Assembly: GCF_013839515.1 (NCBI RefSeq)
Contig: NZ_JACDNQ010000016.1
Location: 1 to 64,000, forward strand
Reading direction: 5' to 3'
Origin: Natronomonas salinimetallica
Lineage (GTDB): Archaea; Halobacteriota; Halobacteria; Halobacteriales; Haloarculaceae
Length of the DNA stretch: 64,000 nucleotides
Made by a program: the position numbers and the translations under genes. Shown piece by piece: positions 1 to 8,203 of the stretch (positions are counted from its first letter, which is position 1; every line of letters starts with the position of its first letter). The notes beneath the pieces are model-generated. The model had not been told where the DNA came from. It did no database searches and saw only the letters and a list, made by a program, of their open reading frames with translations.

Positions 1-258
1 ACGAAGAGACTTGGATTTGCTAAATCTTGGATCGACAAATTCCTGGGTCCCTATTTGCAAAAATTATCTTGACCATTACGCTCTGCCAGTGGCCCCTCCC
101 TCAACGAGCGAGGTCGCAAGACCGAGCGAAGTAGGGAGGGGTCGGTTACTCAGTACTCTGTCAATCGCTGTCCTCAACACACACACAACGCGCCATGCGT
201 GTCGTTTCGTTCGTTCTGGGCCAGTATCTTTTTGCACGCCCCGTCCGGATTGCCGTCG
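1..258. other. Intergenic stretch, no gene recognised
   Basis: The first 90 bases are clearly richer in A and T than the rest of the window and contain no convincing reading frame. A hairpin follows at 93-141. A TATA-like stretch at about 225-233 lies 26-34 bases before the ATG at 259 and is the likely promoter of the next gene. The left part may be the upstream region of a gene outside the window. Confidence 0.5.
93..141. repeat. Inverted repeat / hairpin
   Basis: CCCCTCCCT (93-101) pairs perfectly with AGGGAGGGG (133-141), and an inner GGTC/GACC stem closes a GCAA loop (112-123). The arms between them carry the direct repeat GAGCGA and do not pair. It could be a transcription terminator or a small dispersed element. 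No U-run shows which strand it would serve. Confidence 0.55.
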
Positions 259-726
259 ATGAGTACCGACCGATTCGGGATCGAAATGACGAATGCGGAG
301 ATCGAGGCGTTTCTGGCGGAACGGGGGCACGGCGTCCTTTCGTTCGGTGGAGCGGCCCCGTACGGGATCCCGCTCTCGTTCGGCTACGACGACCCGCAGA
401 ACCGCTGTATCTTTCAGTTGTTCTCCGGGTCCGAGAGCAAAAAGCGCTCGTCACTCGCGGCGACCGATGCGGTGAGCCTCGTCGCCTACGAGTGGGCGGG
501 CGTCGATGACTGGCGAAGCGTCGTCGTTGACGGACAGCTAGGTGTCACCGATCCCGGCATGCCGGAGGCACAGGCGGTGAGCGAAATCTTCGCCGAACAC
601 GGGTCTGTCGTCGGTACGGAGGTGTTCAACCGCCCGCTCGAGGAGCTAGAGTCCGAATGGTACGAACTGGACATCGAACGGATGAGTGGATACGAGTCCC
701 CGATACCGGGGTACCGTTCCGGATGA
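259..726 (+). CDS. Pyridoxamine 5'-phosphate oxidase-like small flavoprotein
   Basis: This 155-residue protein resembles the haloarchaeal pyridoxamine-phosphate-oxidase-like family, a split beta-barrel fold that usually binds FMN or F420. The N-terminus (MTNAEIEAFLAERGHGVLSF) followed by PYGIPLSFGYD is typical, and FQLFSGSESKKRSSL near residue 65 fits the cofactor phosphate-binding strand. I chose the ATG at 259 over the one at 199 because a TATA-like element at 225-233 predicts transcription beginning at 259. The substrate cannot be deduced. It stands alone, followed by a tandem repeat and an unrelated membrane gene. Confidence 0.75.
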   Translation: MSTDRFGIEMTNAEIEAFLAERGHGVLSFGGAAPYGIPLSFGYDDPQNRCIFQLFSGSESKKRSSLAATDAVSLVAYEWAGVDDWRSVVVDGQLGVTDPGMPEAQAVSEIFAEHGSVVGTEVFNRPLEELESEWYELDIERMSGYESPIPGYRSG

Positions 727-803
727 GCGGATCGAGGGCGGGACCGGGACGGGCGAGCCAATACATCCTTTTTCATTGCCCCGCTACGTGAACCCGAACC
801 GAT

Positions 804-890
804 GGGGACGAACCACGGGGGACCGACGGGGACGAACCACGGGGGACCGACGGGGACGAACCACGGGGGACCGACGGGGACGAGCCGCGG
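804..890. repeat. Tandem repeat, 24-bp unit, about 3.6 copies
   Basis: Three identical 24-bp units (804-827, 828-851, 852-875), each beginning GGGGACGAACCACGGG, are followed by a diverged partial unit to about 890. The array ends 39 bases before the start of the DUF418 gene. No spacer sequences separate the units, so this is a minisatellite and not a CRISPR array. Confidence 0.95.
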
Positions 891-929
891 AGCCCCCACA
901 ACACGGGCGAACGAGGCGGGGCATCACGG

Positions 930-2135
930 ATGACTCGGGAGAGCGCTCCGACCCCGCCGTCGGAACGAATCGTTAGCCTCGACGTTCTCCGGGGGTTCGC
1001 GCTCCTCGGCATCCTGATCATCAACATCCGACTGTTCTCGATGCCGGAGTTGGCGCTTCTCAATCCGCACGCGTACGGCGATTTGACGGGGGCGAACTAC
1101 TGGGTCTGGCTCCTCGGTCACGTCCTCGCCGAGGGGAAGTTCATCACGCTTTTCACCTTTCTGTTCGGGGCCGGCGTCGTGTTGTTCACCGGCGGTTCCG
1201 AGCGAAACGGGCGGTCCGTCCGGCGGCTGTACTACCGGCGCTCGGCCCTGCTCGTCGCCTTCGGCCTCGGGCACGCCTACCTGCTCTGGTACGGCGACGT
1301 CCTCTTTGCGTACGGCGTGTGTGCGTTCGTGGTCGTCGCCTTCCGGGATCGGTCGGTCCGATCGCTCCTCGTGATCGGCACGCTGTTGTACGCCGTTCCC
1401 TCGGTCATCGAGGTACTCTCGGGGCTGACGGCGGGGGCGGCCGCCATCTCTGACTCCTGGCAGCCGGCCGAATCGGTCATCCGAGCGGAGATCGAGGCCT
1501 ACCGTGGCGGCTGGCTGGCCCAAATGGAGCATCGGGTCCCGTCCTCCTTCCGTCGGCAGACTGCGGGGCTTTTGGGCTACACGGGCTGGCGCGTCAGCGG
1601 CGCGATGCTGTTCGGCATGGCGCTTTTCAAATCGGGCGTGTTGGGAAACGATCGATCCTCGGGGTTCTATACCCGGCTGATCGTCGGCGGCGCTGTCGTC
1701 GGGCTCGGGACGGTTCTGGCGGGCGTAGCGTACATCCGAGCCAACGACTGGAGTGCCGGGGCGGCGCTGTTTTGGCGGCAGTTCAACTACTGGGGCGCGC
1801 TCCCGCTCGCCGCGGCCTACAGCGGGGCGATCGTTCGCTACTGCCGGTGGCGGCCCGACGGCACCGAGACGAAGGCGCTGGCGGCGGTGGGCCGGACAGC
1901 GTTCAGCAACTACCTCCTGCAGACGGTCCTCGCCACGTCGGTGTTTTACGGCCACGGCCTCGGCCTGTTCGGATCGGTAAGCCGGACGGAGGCGCTCGCC
2001 GTCGTCGTGGGGATCTGGGCGCTCCAGATCCCGCTGTCGGTGGCGTGGCTGCGACGCTTCCGGTTCGGCCCCATGGAGTGGCTCTGGCGCGTGCTGACCT
2101 ACGGACGACGCCAGCCGCTCCGCTCCGAGGGGTGA
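930..2135 (+). CDS. DUF418 (YeiB-like) multipass membrane protein
   Basis: The 401-residue protein carries the family signature SLDVLRGFALLGILIINI at residues 16-33 and the C-terminal DUF418 hallmarks, including FGPMEWLWRVLTYG near the end. Several hydrophobic segments are spread along its length, so it sits in the cytoplasmic membrane. YeiB relatives belong to a wider acyltransferase-like membrane group and their activity is unproven. Length is normal for the family. No TATA box is evident in the usual place, because a 24-bp tandem array fills 804-890. It appears to be a single-gene unit. Confidence 0.88.
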   Translation: MTRESAPTPPSERIVSLDVLRGFALLGILIINIRLFSMPELALLNPHAYGDLTGANYWVWLLGHVLAEGKFITLFTFLFGAGVVLFTGGSERNGRSVRRLYYRRSALLVAFGLGHAYLLWYGDVLFAYGVCAFVVVAFRDRSVRSLLVIGTLLYAVPSVIEVLSGLTAGAAAISDSWQPAESVIRAEIEAYRGGWLAQMEHRVPSSFRRQTAGLLGYTGWRVSGAMLFGMALFKSGVLGNDRSSGFYTRLIVGGAVVGLGTVLAGVAYIRANDWSAGAALFWRQFNYWGALPLAAAYSGAIVRYCRWRPDGTETKALAAVGRTAFSNYLLQTVLATSVFYGHGLGLFGSVSRTEALAVVVGIWALQIPLSVAWLRRFRFGPMEWLWRVLTYGRRQPLRSEG

Positions 2136-2352
2136 TACGGACTGGTACAGAACGGGCCAGCGCGCGCCGGGCCGGATCGGCGCGCGCCGGTGGCCGACGA
2201 CGACAGTCCGCACGAGCAAGACCGACGTCGCTTGATCCCGTTCGGACGCCTTCGGCCGATATCGGGAAGCGAAACGGTGCCCGAGTTTCACCAAACGACG
2301 GTGGAGTTCGATGTGGTATGTCGGGTATGGGAGTCCACGGACTCGACTGGAC

Positions 2353-2462
2353 ATCGATCCGACAACGGGGCGGCAGCCGGATATCGATCCGACAACGGGG
2401 CGGCAGCCGGATATCGATCCGACAACGGGGCGGCAGCCGGATATCGATCCGACAACGGGGCG
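2353..2462. repeat. Tandem repeat, 30-bp unit, about 3.7 copies
   Basis: Identical 30-bp units start at 2353, 2383 and 2413, and a truncated fourth starts at 2443. Each begins ATCGATCCGACAACGGGG. The array lies between the DUF418 gene and the histidine kinase, just before a duplicated TATA element. There are no spacers. Confidence 0.95.
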
Positions 2463-2482
2463 CGGAGAGCGCGTCCAACGAC

Positions 2483-2524
2483 GGATGCCAGTTATAACAG
2501 TCCGGATGCCGGTTATAACCGTCC
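2483..2524 (+). promoter_or_regulatory. Tandemly duplicated 21-bp promoter element
   Basis: Two adjacent 21-bp units (2483-2503 and 2504-2524) differ at only two positions. Each contains a TATA-like GTTATAAC (2491-2498, 2512-2519), and the second is the perfect palindrome GGTTATAACC. Transcription would begin near 2521 or 2542, shortly before the histidine kinase start. Duplicating a whole TATA element is unusual and may give two start points. Confidence 0.55.
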
Positions 2525-2587
2525 AGATGTCGTCCCGTCACTGCTCGGCGCACCGGGCGGGTGCCCCCCGAAGAGCGGTATCCGGGG

Positions 2588-3694
2588 ATGTCTGAGGCGA
2601 CTCGCCGGCGACGTGTCGGGCTGTTGCTCGGCTCGTTCGGGGTCGCGTTTGCCGTCTTCGGGTTGGTACTGTGGTTCGTGTCGGTCCGTCCCCGGACGGC
2701 CGAACTCAACCGGGCCGTGTTGGGGATCGTCGCCCACGTGCTCTTCGGCTACGTGGTCGTGACGTCCGGACTCGTCTTCCTCGGAGAGGAGTCCGCCGCC
2801 ACACGGGAGTTCCTCGCCACGAAGTGGTGTCTCGGCGGGGCGACGTTTCTGGGTGGGCTCGTCATCTGGGGTGCGCTCCCCGAGTTCCGTTCGGGAGCGA
2901 TCACCCTCGGCACGCTCCAGGGGTTCGCCATCGTCGGTACCGTCGGCGCGGCCGCGGGCATTCTGATCGGGCTGAACCGCGGGCGGACCGGACGGAACGG
3001 ACGGTTCGCCGACCGGACGGACGATCGCGAGGAGACGCTCGTCTTCCTCCTGCGATTGCTCGAACACGACGTCCGAAACCACGTGATCGCGATCTCGAAC
3101 CACGCCGATTCGATCCGCCCTTCGACGTTCGACCCGTCACCGACCCCCTCCGAAGCGATCGACGACCGGGCCGCGAGCATCGAACGGCTGCTCGATACGG
3201 CGAGCGTCGTAATCGAGTCCGAAGCCGACGACGGGGGATTCGACGCGATCGACGTCGGCGCTGTGCTCCGCGAGCAACTCGCCGTCGTCCGGTCGGACTC
3301 GCCGGCGGTCGAGATCGAGGTCGACCTCGAAGATCACCTCTACGTCGAGTGCGATCGCTTCGTCGGCGAGCTGTTCGGGAACATCCTCGAGAACGCGGTC
3401 GTTCACAACGCGCCGGCGGAGCTCACGGTATCGGTCACCGCGACCGAACTCGGCGATGCGGTCGAAATCGAGATCGCCGACGACGGCGGCGGGATCCCGC
3501 CCGAAATCCGCGAGGAGCTCTTCGAGCCGGGCGTTCACGCTCACGGAAGCCCGGGTGACGGCATCGGGCTGTATCTCGTCGGGCGGCTCGTCGACGCGTA
3601 CGGCGGCCACATTTCGGTCTCGGACCGATCCCCGAGCGGGACGCGGTTTCGGATCCGGTTTCCCCGCGCCCGGCCGGATACGGAAACGCGGTAG
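2588..3694 (+). CDS. Membrane sensor histidine kinase
   Basis: The N-terminal 150 residues hold four predicted membrane helices with little outside the membrane, followed by the phospho-acceptor region LLRLLEHDVRNHVI, where the His is the likely phosphorylation site. The ATPase domain shows an N-box (GNILENAVVHN), a G1 box (DDGGGIPPEIREELFEPG) and a G2 box (GDGIGLYLVGRLV). It therefore probably senses a membrane or small-molecule signal and autophosphorylates in the cytoplasm. No response regulator lies next to it. The ATG at 2588 is preferred, and a GTG at 2561 is possible given the promoter at 2483-2524. Its last codons lie inside a 32-bp tandem repeat. Confidence 0.88.
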   Translation: MSEATRRRRVGLLLGSFGVAFAVFGLVLWFVSVRPRTAELNRAVLGIVAHVLFGYVVVTSGLVFLGEESAATREFLATKWCLGGATFLGGLVIWGALPEFRSGAITLGTLQGFAIVGTVGAAAGILIGLNRGRTGRNGRFADRTDDREETLVFLLRLLEHDVRNHVIAISNHADSIRPSTFDPSPTPSEAIDDRAASIERLLDTASVVIESEADDGGFDAIDVGAVLREQLAVVRSDSPAVEIEVDLEDHLYVECDRFVGELFGNILENAVVHNAPAELTVSVTATELGDAVEIEIADDGGGIPPEIREELFEPGVHAHGSPGDGIGLYLVGRLVDAYGGHISVSDRSPSGTRFRIRFPRARPDTETR

Positions 3695-3774
3695 GAACGA
3701 CGCGGCCGGATACGGAAACGCGGTAGGAACGACGCGGCCGGATACGGAAACGCGGTAGGAACGACGCGGCCGGA
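3671..3774. repeat. Tandem repeat, 32-bp unit, spans a stop codon
   Basis: Units of 32 bp at 3671-3702, 3703-3734 and 3735-3766 are identical, with a short fourth fragment to 3774. The first unit encodes the last residues (RPDTETR) and stop codon of the histidine kinase, so the array looks like repeated duplication of the gene end. It stops about 20 bases before the TATA box of the next gene. Confidence 0.95.
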
Positions 3775-3794
3775 CCCCGGTGATCGTACCCAAC

Positions 3795-3804
3795 GATCTT
3801 ATCC
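3795..3804 (+). promoter_or_regulatory. TATA box of the NmrA-like gene
   Basis: GATCTTATCC is centred 27 bases before the ATG at 3827, the spacing expected for a leaderless haloarchaeal transcript. Confidence 0.5.
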
Positions 3805-3826
3805 ATGGGAGATGTAGACACGACAA

Positions 3827-4717
3827 ATGCGGGCATTAGTTGTCGGAGCCACGGGGTTCGTCGGCGAGCGGCTGGTTCGATCGCTCGACGAACGGGGCCA
3901 CGACGTCGTCGCGTTCTCGCGAAGCGCCGACGGCGAGTCGTTTCCGGACGGCGTCGAACCGTTTAGCGGCGACCTCGGCGCTCCCGAGTCCCTCGAGGGG
4001 CTGTGTGAGGACGTCGACGTCGCGTACTACCTGATTCACTCGCTCACCTCGGAGAACTTCGCGGAACTGGATCGCGAGTACGCGGCCCGGTTCCGGGAGC
4101 TCGCCTCGGCGGCTGGCGTCGATCGGGTCGTCTACCTGAGCGGGATAAGCGGCGACGAGACGGACCTCTCGCCGCATCTCGCCTCCCGTCGCGAAGTCGA
4201 GACCGTCCTCTCCGAGGGGACCTTCGATCTGACTGTCCTCCGGGCGGCGGTGATCATCGGTCCGGAGAGTGCGAGTTTCCGCATCGTCGACGATCTGACC
4301 GACCGGCTGCCGATACTGGTGGTCCCGCAGTGGGTTCGGACGCCGTGTCAGCCGATCGGTATCAGGGACGCGATCGCGTATCTCACCGGGCTGTTGGACG
4401 TCGGAGAAACCCGGGGCGAAACGTACGATATCGGCGGTCCATCGGTGTGTTCCTACGAGACGCTGCTTCGACTGACGGCCGAGGAGAAGGGGCGGCGGAT
4501 ACGCATCATCCCGGTCCCGGTGATGACGCCGAAGCTCTCCTCACACTGGCTGCGGTTCACGACGGACGTCCAGTACGCGATCGCGCGTCCGCTGGCCGAG
4601 AGCATGCGACATCCGGTAACCGTACGCGAGACCCACGATCTCCAGGACGTGCTCCCGATCGATCGGACGTCGATCAAGACGGCCATCGCGGAGTCGCTCT
4701 CCGAGTCCGCCAGATAA
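3827..4717 (+). CDS. NAD(P)-binding NmrA/epimerase-like protein
   Basis: A Rossmann fold opens the 296-residue protein (VVGATGFVGERLV, residues 5-17), followed by VAYYLIHSL and an atypical-SDR pattern like the complex I 39-kDa subunit and YbjT/NmrA proteins. These bind NAD(P)H and act either as reductases or as redox sensors. Here no catalytic YxxxK motif is evident, so a sensing or quinone-linked role is possible. The start is supported by a TATA box 27 bases upstream. The gene stands alone between two unrelated genes. Confidence 0.82.
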   Translation: MRALVVGATGFVGERLVRSLDERGHDVVAFSRSADGESFPDGVEPFSGDLGAPESLEGLCEDVDVAYYLIHSLTSENFAELDREYAARFRELASAAGVDRVVYLSGISGDETDLSPHLASRREVETVLSEGTFDLTVLRAAVIIGPESASFRIVDDLTDRLPILVVPQWVRTPCQPIGIRDAIAYLTGLLDVGETRGETYDIGGPSVCSYETLLRLTAEEKGRRIRIIPVPVMTPKLSSHWLRFTTDVQYAIARPLAESMRHPVTVRETHDLQDVLPIDRTSIKTAIAESLSESAR

Positions 4718-4942
4718 CAGCGACCGGCGCGTCATCGCCCACACGGGTCAACGACGGTCGGTACCGGACGACACCAGCCCGGTCCGTTCCCCGAGCCGGT
4801 TCGGATCGGTCCGCAGTGGAATAAAGACGTCCACAGCACGGAGCGTTCCGTCGACCCTGCCGGTGGATCCGGAGGGCGACCGGGATGACCGCCCCCCGGC
4901 GGCACGCGTGGGTTTTTATCCGACCGCGACGAGAGTCATCGT

Positions 4943-6811
4943 ATGTCCGATCTGGGCGATTTCACGAACTACGACCCCGACGACGGGGGCAGGGGGAACC
5001 AGGGGGCCGATGCCGACCCCGGTTCGGGGGCGACGGCGGGAGGCGGCGGCAGGGTGGATGAGGACAGCGGAGCGGACGAACACGACGGTGGGACCGAGGT
5101 CGACGACGACTTCGAGCCGATGTCGGTCTCGCCCGTCGGAAGCGACCGCGGCATCGGGACGCTGTCGGCCTCGGACGGGCTCGTCGTCAGCGAGACCGAC
5201 GACGACACCCGCCTCCGGGCGTACGTCACCGTCGCGAACCGGTCGGCGGTCCGCATCGGAAGCTACGTCGTCGCCGCCTACCCGGACGGCGAACGCCTCT
5301 TTTGTCGTATCGTCGCCCTGGAGTACGCCCAGGAGTTCCGCTCGGACGACGCGACGGAGATCCACGCCAGACGGGCGATGCGCCGCGACGGGATCGACGA
5401 ACAGGACTACAAGTTCATGGCGACGCTCGAACCGGTCGCCGTGCTGTATTCGGAGGGCGGCGAGCTCAAACGCCGCATGACCGACCGGGTGCCGAAACCC
5501 GAGACCGTCGTCCGGCAGGCAAAGGACAGCACGGAGATCAAGACGGGGCTAAAGATCCCCGAGACGGGCGTCTTTCTCGGCCACCTCGCCGTCGGCGGCG
5601 AGAAGGTCCGGACCGCTGCCACCCCGCCGACCATCGACTATCGGCTGAAAGACGACTACGAGGCGGGCGATCCCCTCGTGTTCAGACACACCCTCGTCGC
5701 CGGCGGGACGGGATCGGGCAAGACCCACGGCGCGAAGAACGTCCTCCGGCAGTATCTCGCCGACGGACGTCGGTACCCGACCGAGGACGGACGGACGGTC
5801 GCCCCGGCGCTCGTCCAGTTCGACCCACAGGACGAGTACGCCCAGCTACACGACGACAACCCCGAGATCGACGCCGATTACGAGCGCCGACTGGAGCGGG
5901 AGGGGATCGCCCACGGCGGGATCGAGGACACGAAAGCGTTCGTCCCGAACGTCGGCGAGGCGACCTACGCGGCGGCCCACCACGGCGCGGAGCAAGTCGA
6001 GTTCACGATCCCCTTCTCTATGGTCTTCGAGAACCCCTGGCTCGTCGCCGGGAGCGGCCTCAACGACAACCAATACGGTGCGCTGGTCGGCGTGTTGCTC
6101 CCGACGTTCAAACGCCAGTACGGCTCCGGAGCCACCTACGAGCAGTTCCGGACGTTTCTGGACGACCCCGCGCTCAGAGAGGAACTCGACGAATCCGGAC
6201 GCGTCCACGAGGCGACCTTCGATGCGATCCGACGGCGGATCCGGGGGTTCGGGTCGGTGTTCGACGGGGACGCACGCCCGATCACCGACCTCGTCGACGC
6301 GTTCGTCCGCCCCGGCGGCGTGACGACGGTTCCGACGTACCACATCAACGATTCGCGGGCGACGACGACGGTCGTACTCGCGCTCGCCTCGCTTCTGGTC
6401 GACGAGAAGCTCTCGAACGACCCGACCTACGACCGGATCAAGGAGACGCCGCTCGTGTTGGGGATGGACGAGGCCCACACCTTCTTGACCGACGCCGACA
6501 GCGTCCAGGCCGACCGGGTGATCGGCAAGTTCGCGGAAGCGGCGAAACAGGGCCGCAAGGAACGGCTCGGCCTCTTTCTCATCACACAGGACCCACAGGA
6601 CATCGCCGACCCGATCTTCAAACAGATCAACACCACCGTCGTGTTGAATCTCGGCGACGAGGACGCGATCAAGGCGGTCAACATCCCCTCGAATCTGGAG
6701 GGGAAAGTCCCCTACATGGAGAAGGGGCAGATGGTCGTCTACTCGCCGGACAACTCAGAGCCCGTCGAGTTGATCGGCCTCCCGCGATGTCTGACGAAGC
6801 ACGGCCGGTGA
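4943..6811 (+). CDS. HerA-like DNA-translocase-type ATPase (DUF87)
   Basis: The 622-residue protein begins with about 60 Gly/Asp-rich, probably disordered residues, then a beta-rich HAS-barrel-like region (about 60-180), then a FtsK/HerA P-loop domain. The Walker A is GGTGSGKT (residues 254-261), and the Walker B LGMDEAHTFL lies near 505-514. Glutamine-rich sensor sequence LITQDPQDIADPIF follows. HerA proteins form hexamers that pump DNA and often pair with the NurA nuclease, but neither nurA nor mre11/rad50 is beside it, so this is a stand-alone relative. A TATA-like GTTTTTATCC lies about 28 bases before the start. Confidence 0.85.
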   Translation: MSDLGDFTNYDPDDGGRGNQGADADPGSGATAGGGGRVDEDSGADEHDGGTEVDDDFEPMSVSPVGSDRGIGTLSASDGLVVSETDDDTRLRAYVTVANRSAVRIGSYVVAAYPDGERLFCRIVALEYAQEFRSDDATEIHARRAMRRDGIDEQDYKFMATLEPVAVLYSEGGELKRRMTDRVPKPETVVRQAKDSTEIKTGLKIPETGVFLGHLAVGGEKVRTAATPPTIDYRLKDDYEAGDPLVFRHTLVAGGTGSGKTHGAKNVLRQYLADGRRYPTEDGRTVAPALVQFDPQDEYAQLHDDNPEIDADYERRLEREGIAHGGIEDTKAFVPNVGEATYAAAHHGAEQVEFTIPFSMVFENPWLVAGSGLNDNQYGALVGVLLPTFKRQYGSGATYEQFRTFLDDPALREELDESGRVHEATFDAIRRRIRGFGSVFDGDARPITDLVDAFVRPGGVTTVPTYHINDSRATTTVVLALASLLVDEKLSNDPTYDRIKETPLVLGMDEAHTFLTDADSVQADRVIGKFAEAAKQGRKERLGLFLITQDPQDIADPIFKQINTTVVLNLGDEDAIKAVNIPSNLEGKVPYMEKGQMVVYSPDNSEPVELIGLPRCLTKHGR

Positions 6812-7015
6812 CGGGTGTCATACCGTCGGCGGGAGGCGTCGAGACTGTCGGCTTGAAACGGCACGGGGCCCCGCCGAGCGTAGCCGCCGTCCCGTCCGAC
6901 GGTAGCCACGGTGGTCGCTGCGGTGTGGCACGGACGCGGTCGCGGAGTCGGGCGAGCCCGCGCTGAGGCGGGTGAAACAGGGGTACACAGACACACAGCT
7001 GCCCGGCCGCGTCGC

Positions 7016-7978
7016 TCAGAAGATGTCGGCTTGCCGGTACACGGAGATCCCCTCGTCCGTGATCTCGTAGGGCTTCGTCTCCCGGGAGTGGTTGGCGTTT
7101 CGGATCTTCTGAATCTCGACGGCCAGCCGCGTCTCGCCGAACTCCGAGCGGACGTACTGCAGGACGAACACGGCGTCCGTGAGGTACTCGATGATGCCGT
7201 GTTTCGACGTGTAGGGGTCTTGGTCGCTCGCCTCGCTCGTCAGCATGGTCGTGACGCCGGCCCGCTTGAGCGACTTCGTGAAGTCGAATATCTCGGTCCG
7301 TCGTTTGGCCTGGCTGTCGTACATCATCTCGAGCAGGGAGACGGAGTCGAGCACGAGGCGGTCGGCCCCGAACTCCGAGATGAGCCGCGGGAGATCTCCA
7401 CGGATCGAGGTGAGGCTGTTAGCCATCTCGATCGGGTCGAGGTCGACGATTGCCAGCCGGTCCTCGTCGAGATACTCCCGGAAGCTCCAGTCTTTCTCCT
7501 CGGCCGCCCGTTCGACGGCCTGGGCGCTCTCCTCGAGGGTGATATAAACCCCTTTTTCCCCCTCGGCGAGCCCGTGGTCGAGAAACTGCAGTCCGAACGT
7601 CGTCTTCCCGGTCCCGGCCGACCCCATCGCGACCATGAGCGACCGCTCGGGGACCCCACCTTGGATCATCTGATCGAGGCCCTGAACCCCGAGTTCGATG
7701 CGCGGAATCTGCGAGTCGAGCTCCTCCTCGAACTCGTCGTCGCCACCCTCGGGTCCCGAACCGAAGGCGGCCTCGAAGTCGTCGGCGGTCGGCTCGTCGT
7801 CCTCGGATTCCGAACCGAAGGCGGCCTCGAAGTCGTCGGCGGTCGGCTCGTCGTCCTCGGATTCCGAACCGAAGGCGGCCTCGAAGTCGTCGGTGGTCGG
7901 CTCGTCGCCTTCGGAGTCGTCATCGGAGTCGTCATCGACGGGGGCGCGATCGCGCTCGAACCAGTCGTCGTCGCTCAT
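7016..7978 (-). CDS. KaiC/RAD55-type ATPase with acidic N-terminal repeats
   Basis: Residues 91-320 form a single KaiC/RecA-fold domain with Walker A GSAGTGKT (119-126), a glutamate pair in TLEES (147-151) and Walker B RLVLDSVS (207-214). Haloarchaea carry many such single-domain proteins, usually of unknown role and sometimes tied to signalling or taxis. The first 90 residues are acidic and carry three 18-residue repeats built on DDFEAAFG (residues 25-78). This tail is probably disordered and could be a docking platform. It is read leftward, divergent from nadK. Confidence 0.85.
   Translation of the reverse strand: MSDDDWFERDRAPVDDDSDDDSEGDEPTTDDFEAAFGSESEDDEPTADDFEAAFGSESEDDEPTADDFEAAFGSGPEGGDDEFEEELDSQIPRIELGVQGLDQMIQGGVPERSLMVAMGSAGTGKTTFGLQFLDHGLAEGEKGVYITLEESAQAVERAAEEKDWSFREYLDEDRLAIVDLDPIEMANSLTSIRGDLPRLISEFGADRLVLDSVSLLEMMYDSQAKRRTEIFDFTKSLKRAGVTTMLTSEASDQDPYTSKHGIIEYLTDAVFVLQYVRSEFGETRLAVEIQKIRNANHSRETKPYEITDEGISVYRQADIF
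7745..7906 (-). repeat. In-frame 54-bp tandem repeat (three units)
   Basis: Three 54-bp units encode 18 residues each in the acidic tail of the KaiC-like ATPase. The first two protein units differ at one residue (T/A), and the third diverges at its end. The unit length is a multiple of three, so copy number can change without breaking the frame. Confidence 0.92.
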
Positions 7979-8030
7979 CCCGCACCCCCGATGGACTCGT
8001 CCATGGCCAGCGTTCGGGGTCCGGGGACTT

Positions 8031-8108
8031 ATACTGACGGCTCTGTGCCCGTGTGCGCTGTCGACGCCCCGCGGCCGGCTCTCCTCACGTCGGCATAGCC
8101 GTCAGTAT
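8031..8108. repeat. Perfect 12-bp inverted repeat, 78 bp overall
   Basis: ATACTGACGGCT (8031-8042) and AGCCGTCAGTAT (8097-8108) are exact reverse complements, 54 bases apart. They lie between the divergent KaiC-like and nadK genes. They could be two binding sites for a shared regulator, or ends of a tiny element. No target duplication is visible. Confidence 0.7.
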
Positions 8109-8203
8109 TATGCCACCGATCCCGAGGCGGATCCCGGCTACGGCCCTCGATCGCTGCCGGGTAGTCGGGGGGCTTTTGTCGTCGGCTGTCGAACGTCGAT
8201 CCG

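Noticed and set aside
924-2354. 476-codon open frame antisense to the DUF418 gene
   Set aside because: Arg/Pro/Asp-rich composition typical of reverse-strand shadows in high G+C DNA; no domain, and the opposite strand encodes a clear family.
804-2462. Repeat arrays as possible CRISPR
   Set aside because: Units are directly adjacent without unique spacers and no cas genes are near.
5302-6966. 554-codon frame overlapping the HerA-like ATPase on the same strand
   Set aside because: Arg/Pro-rich off-frame shadow; the Walker motifs are in the other frame.
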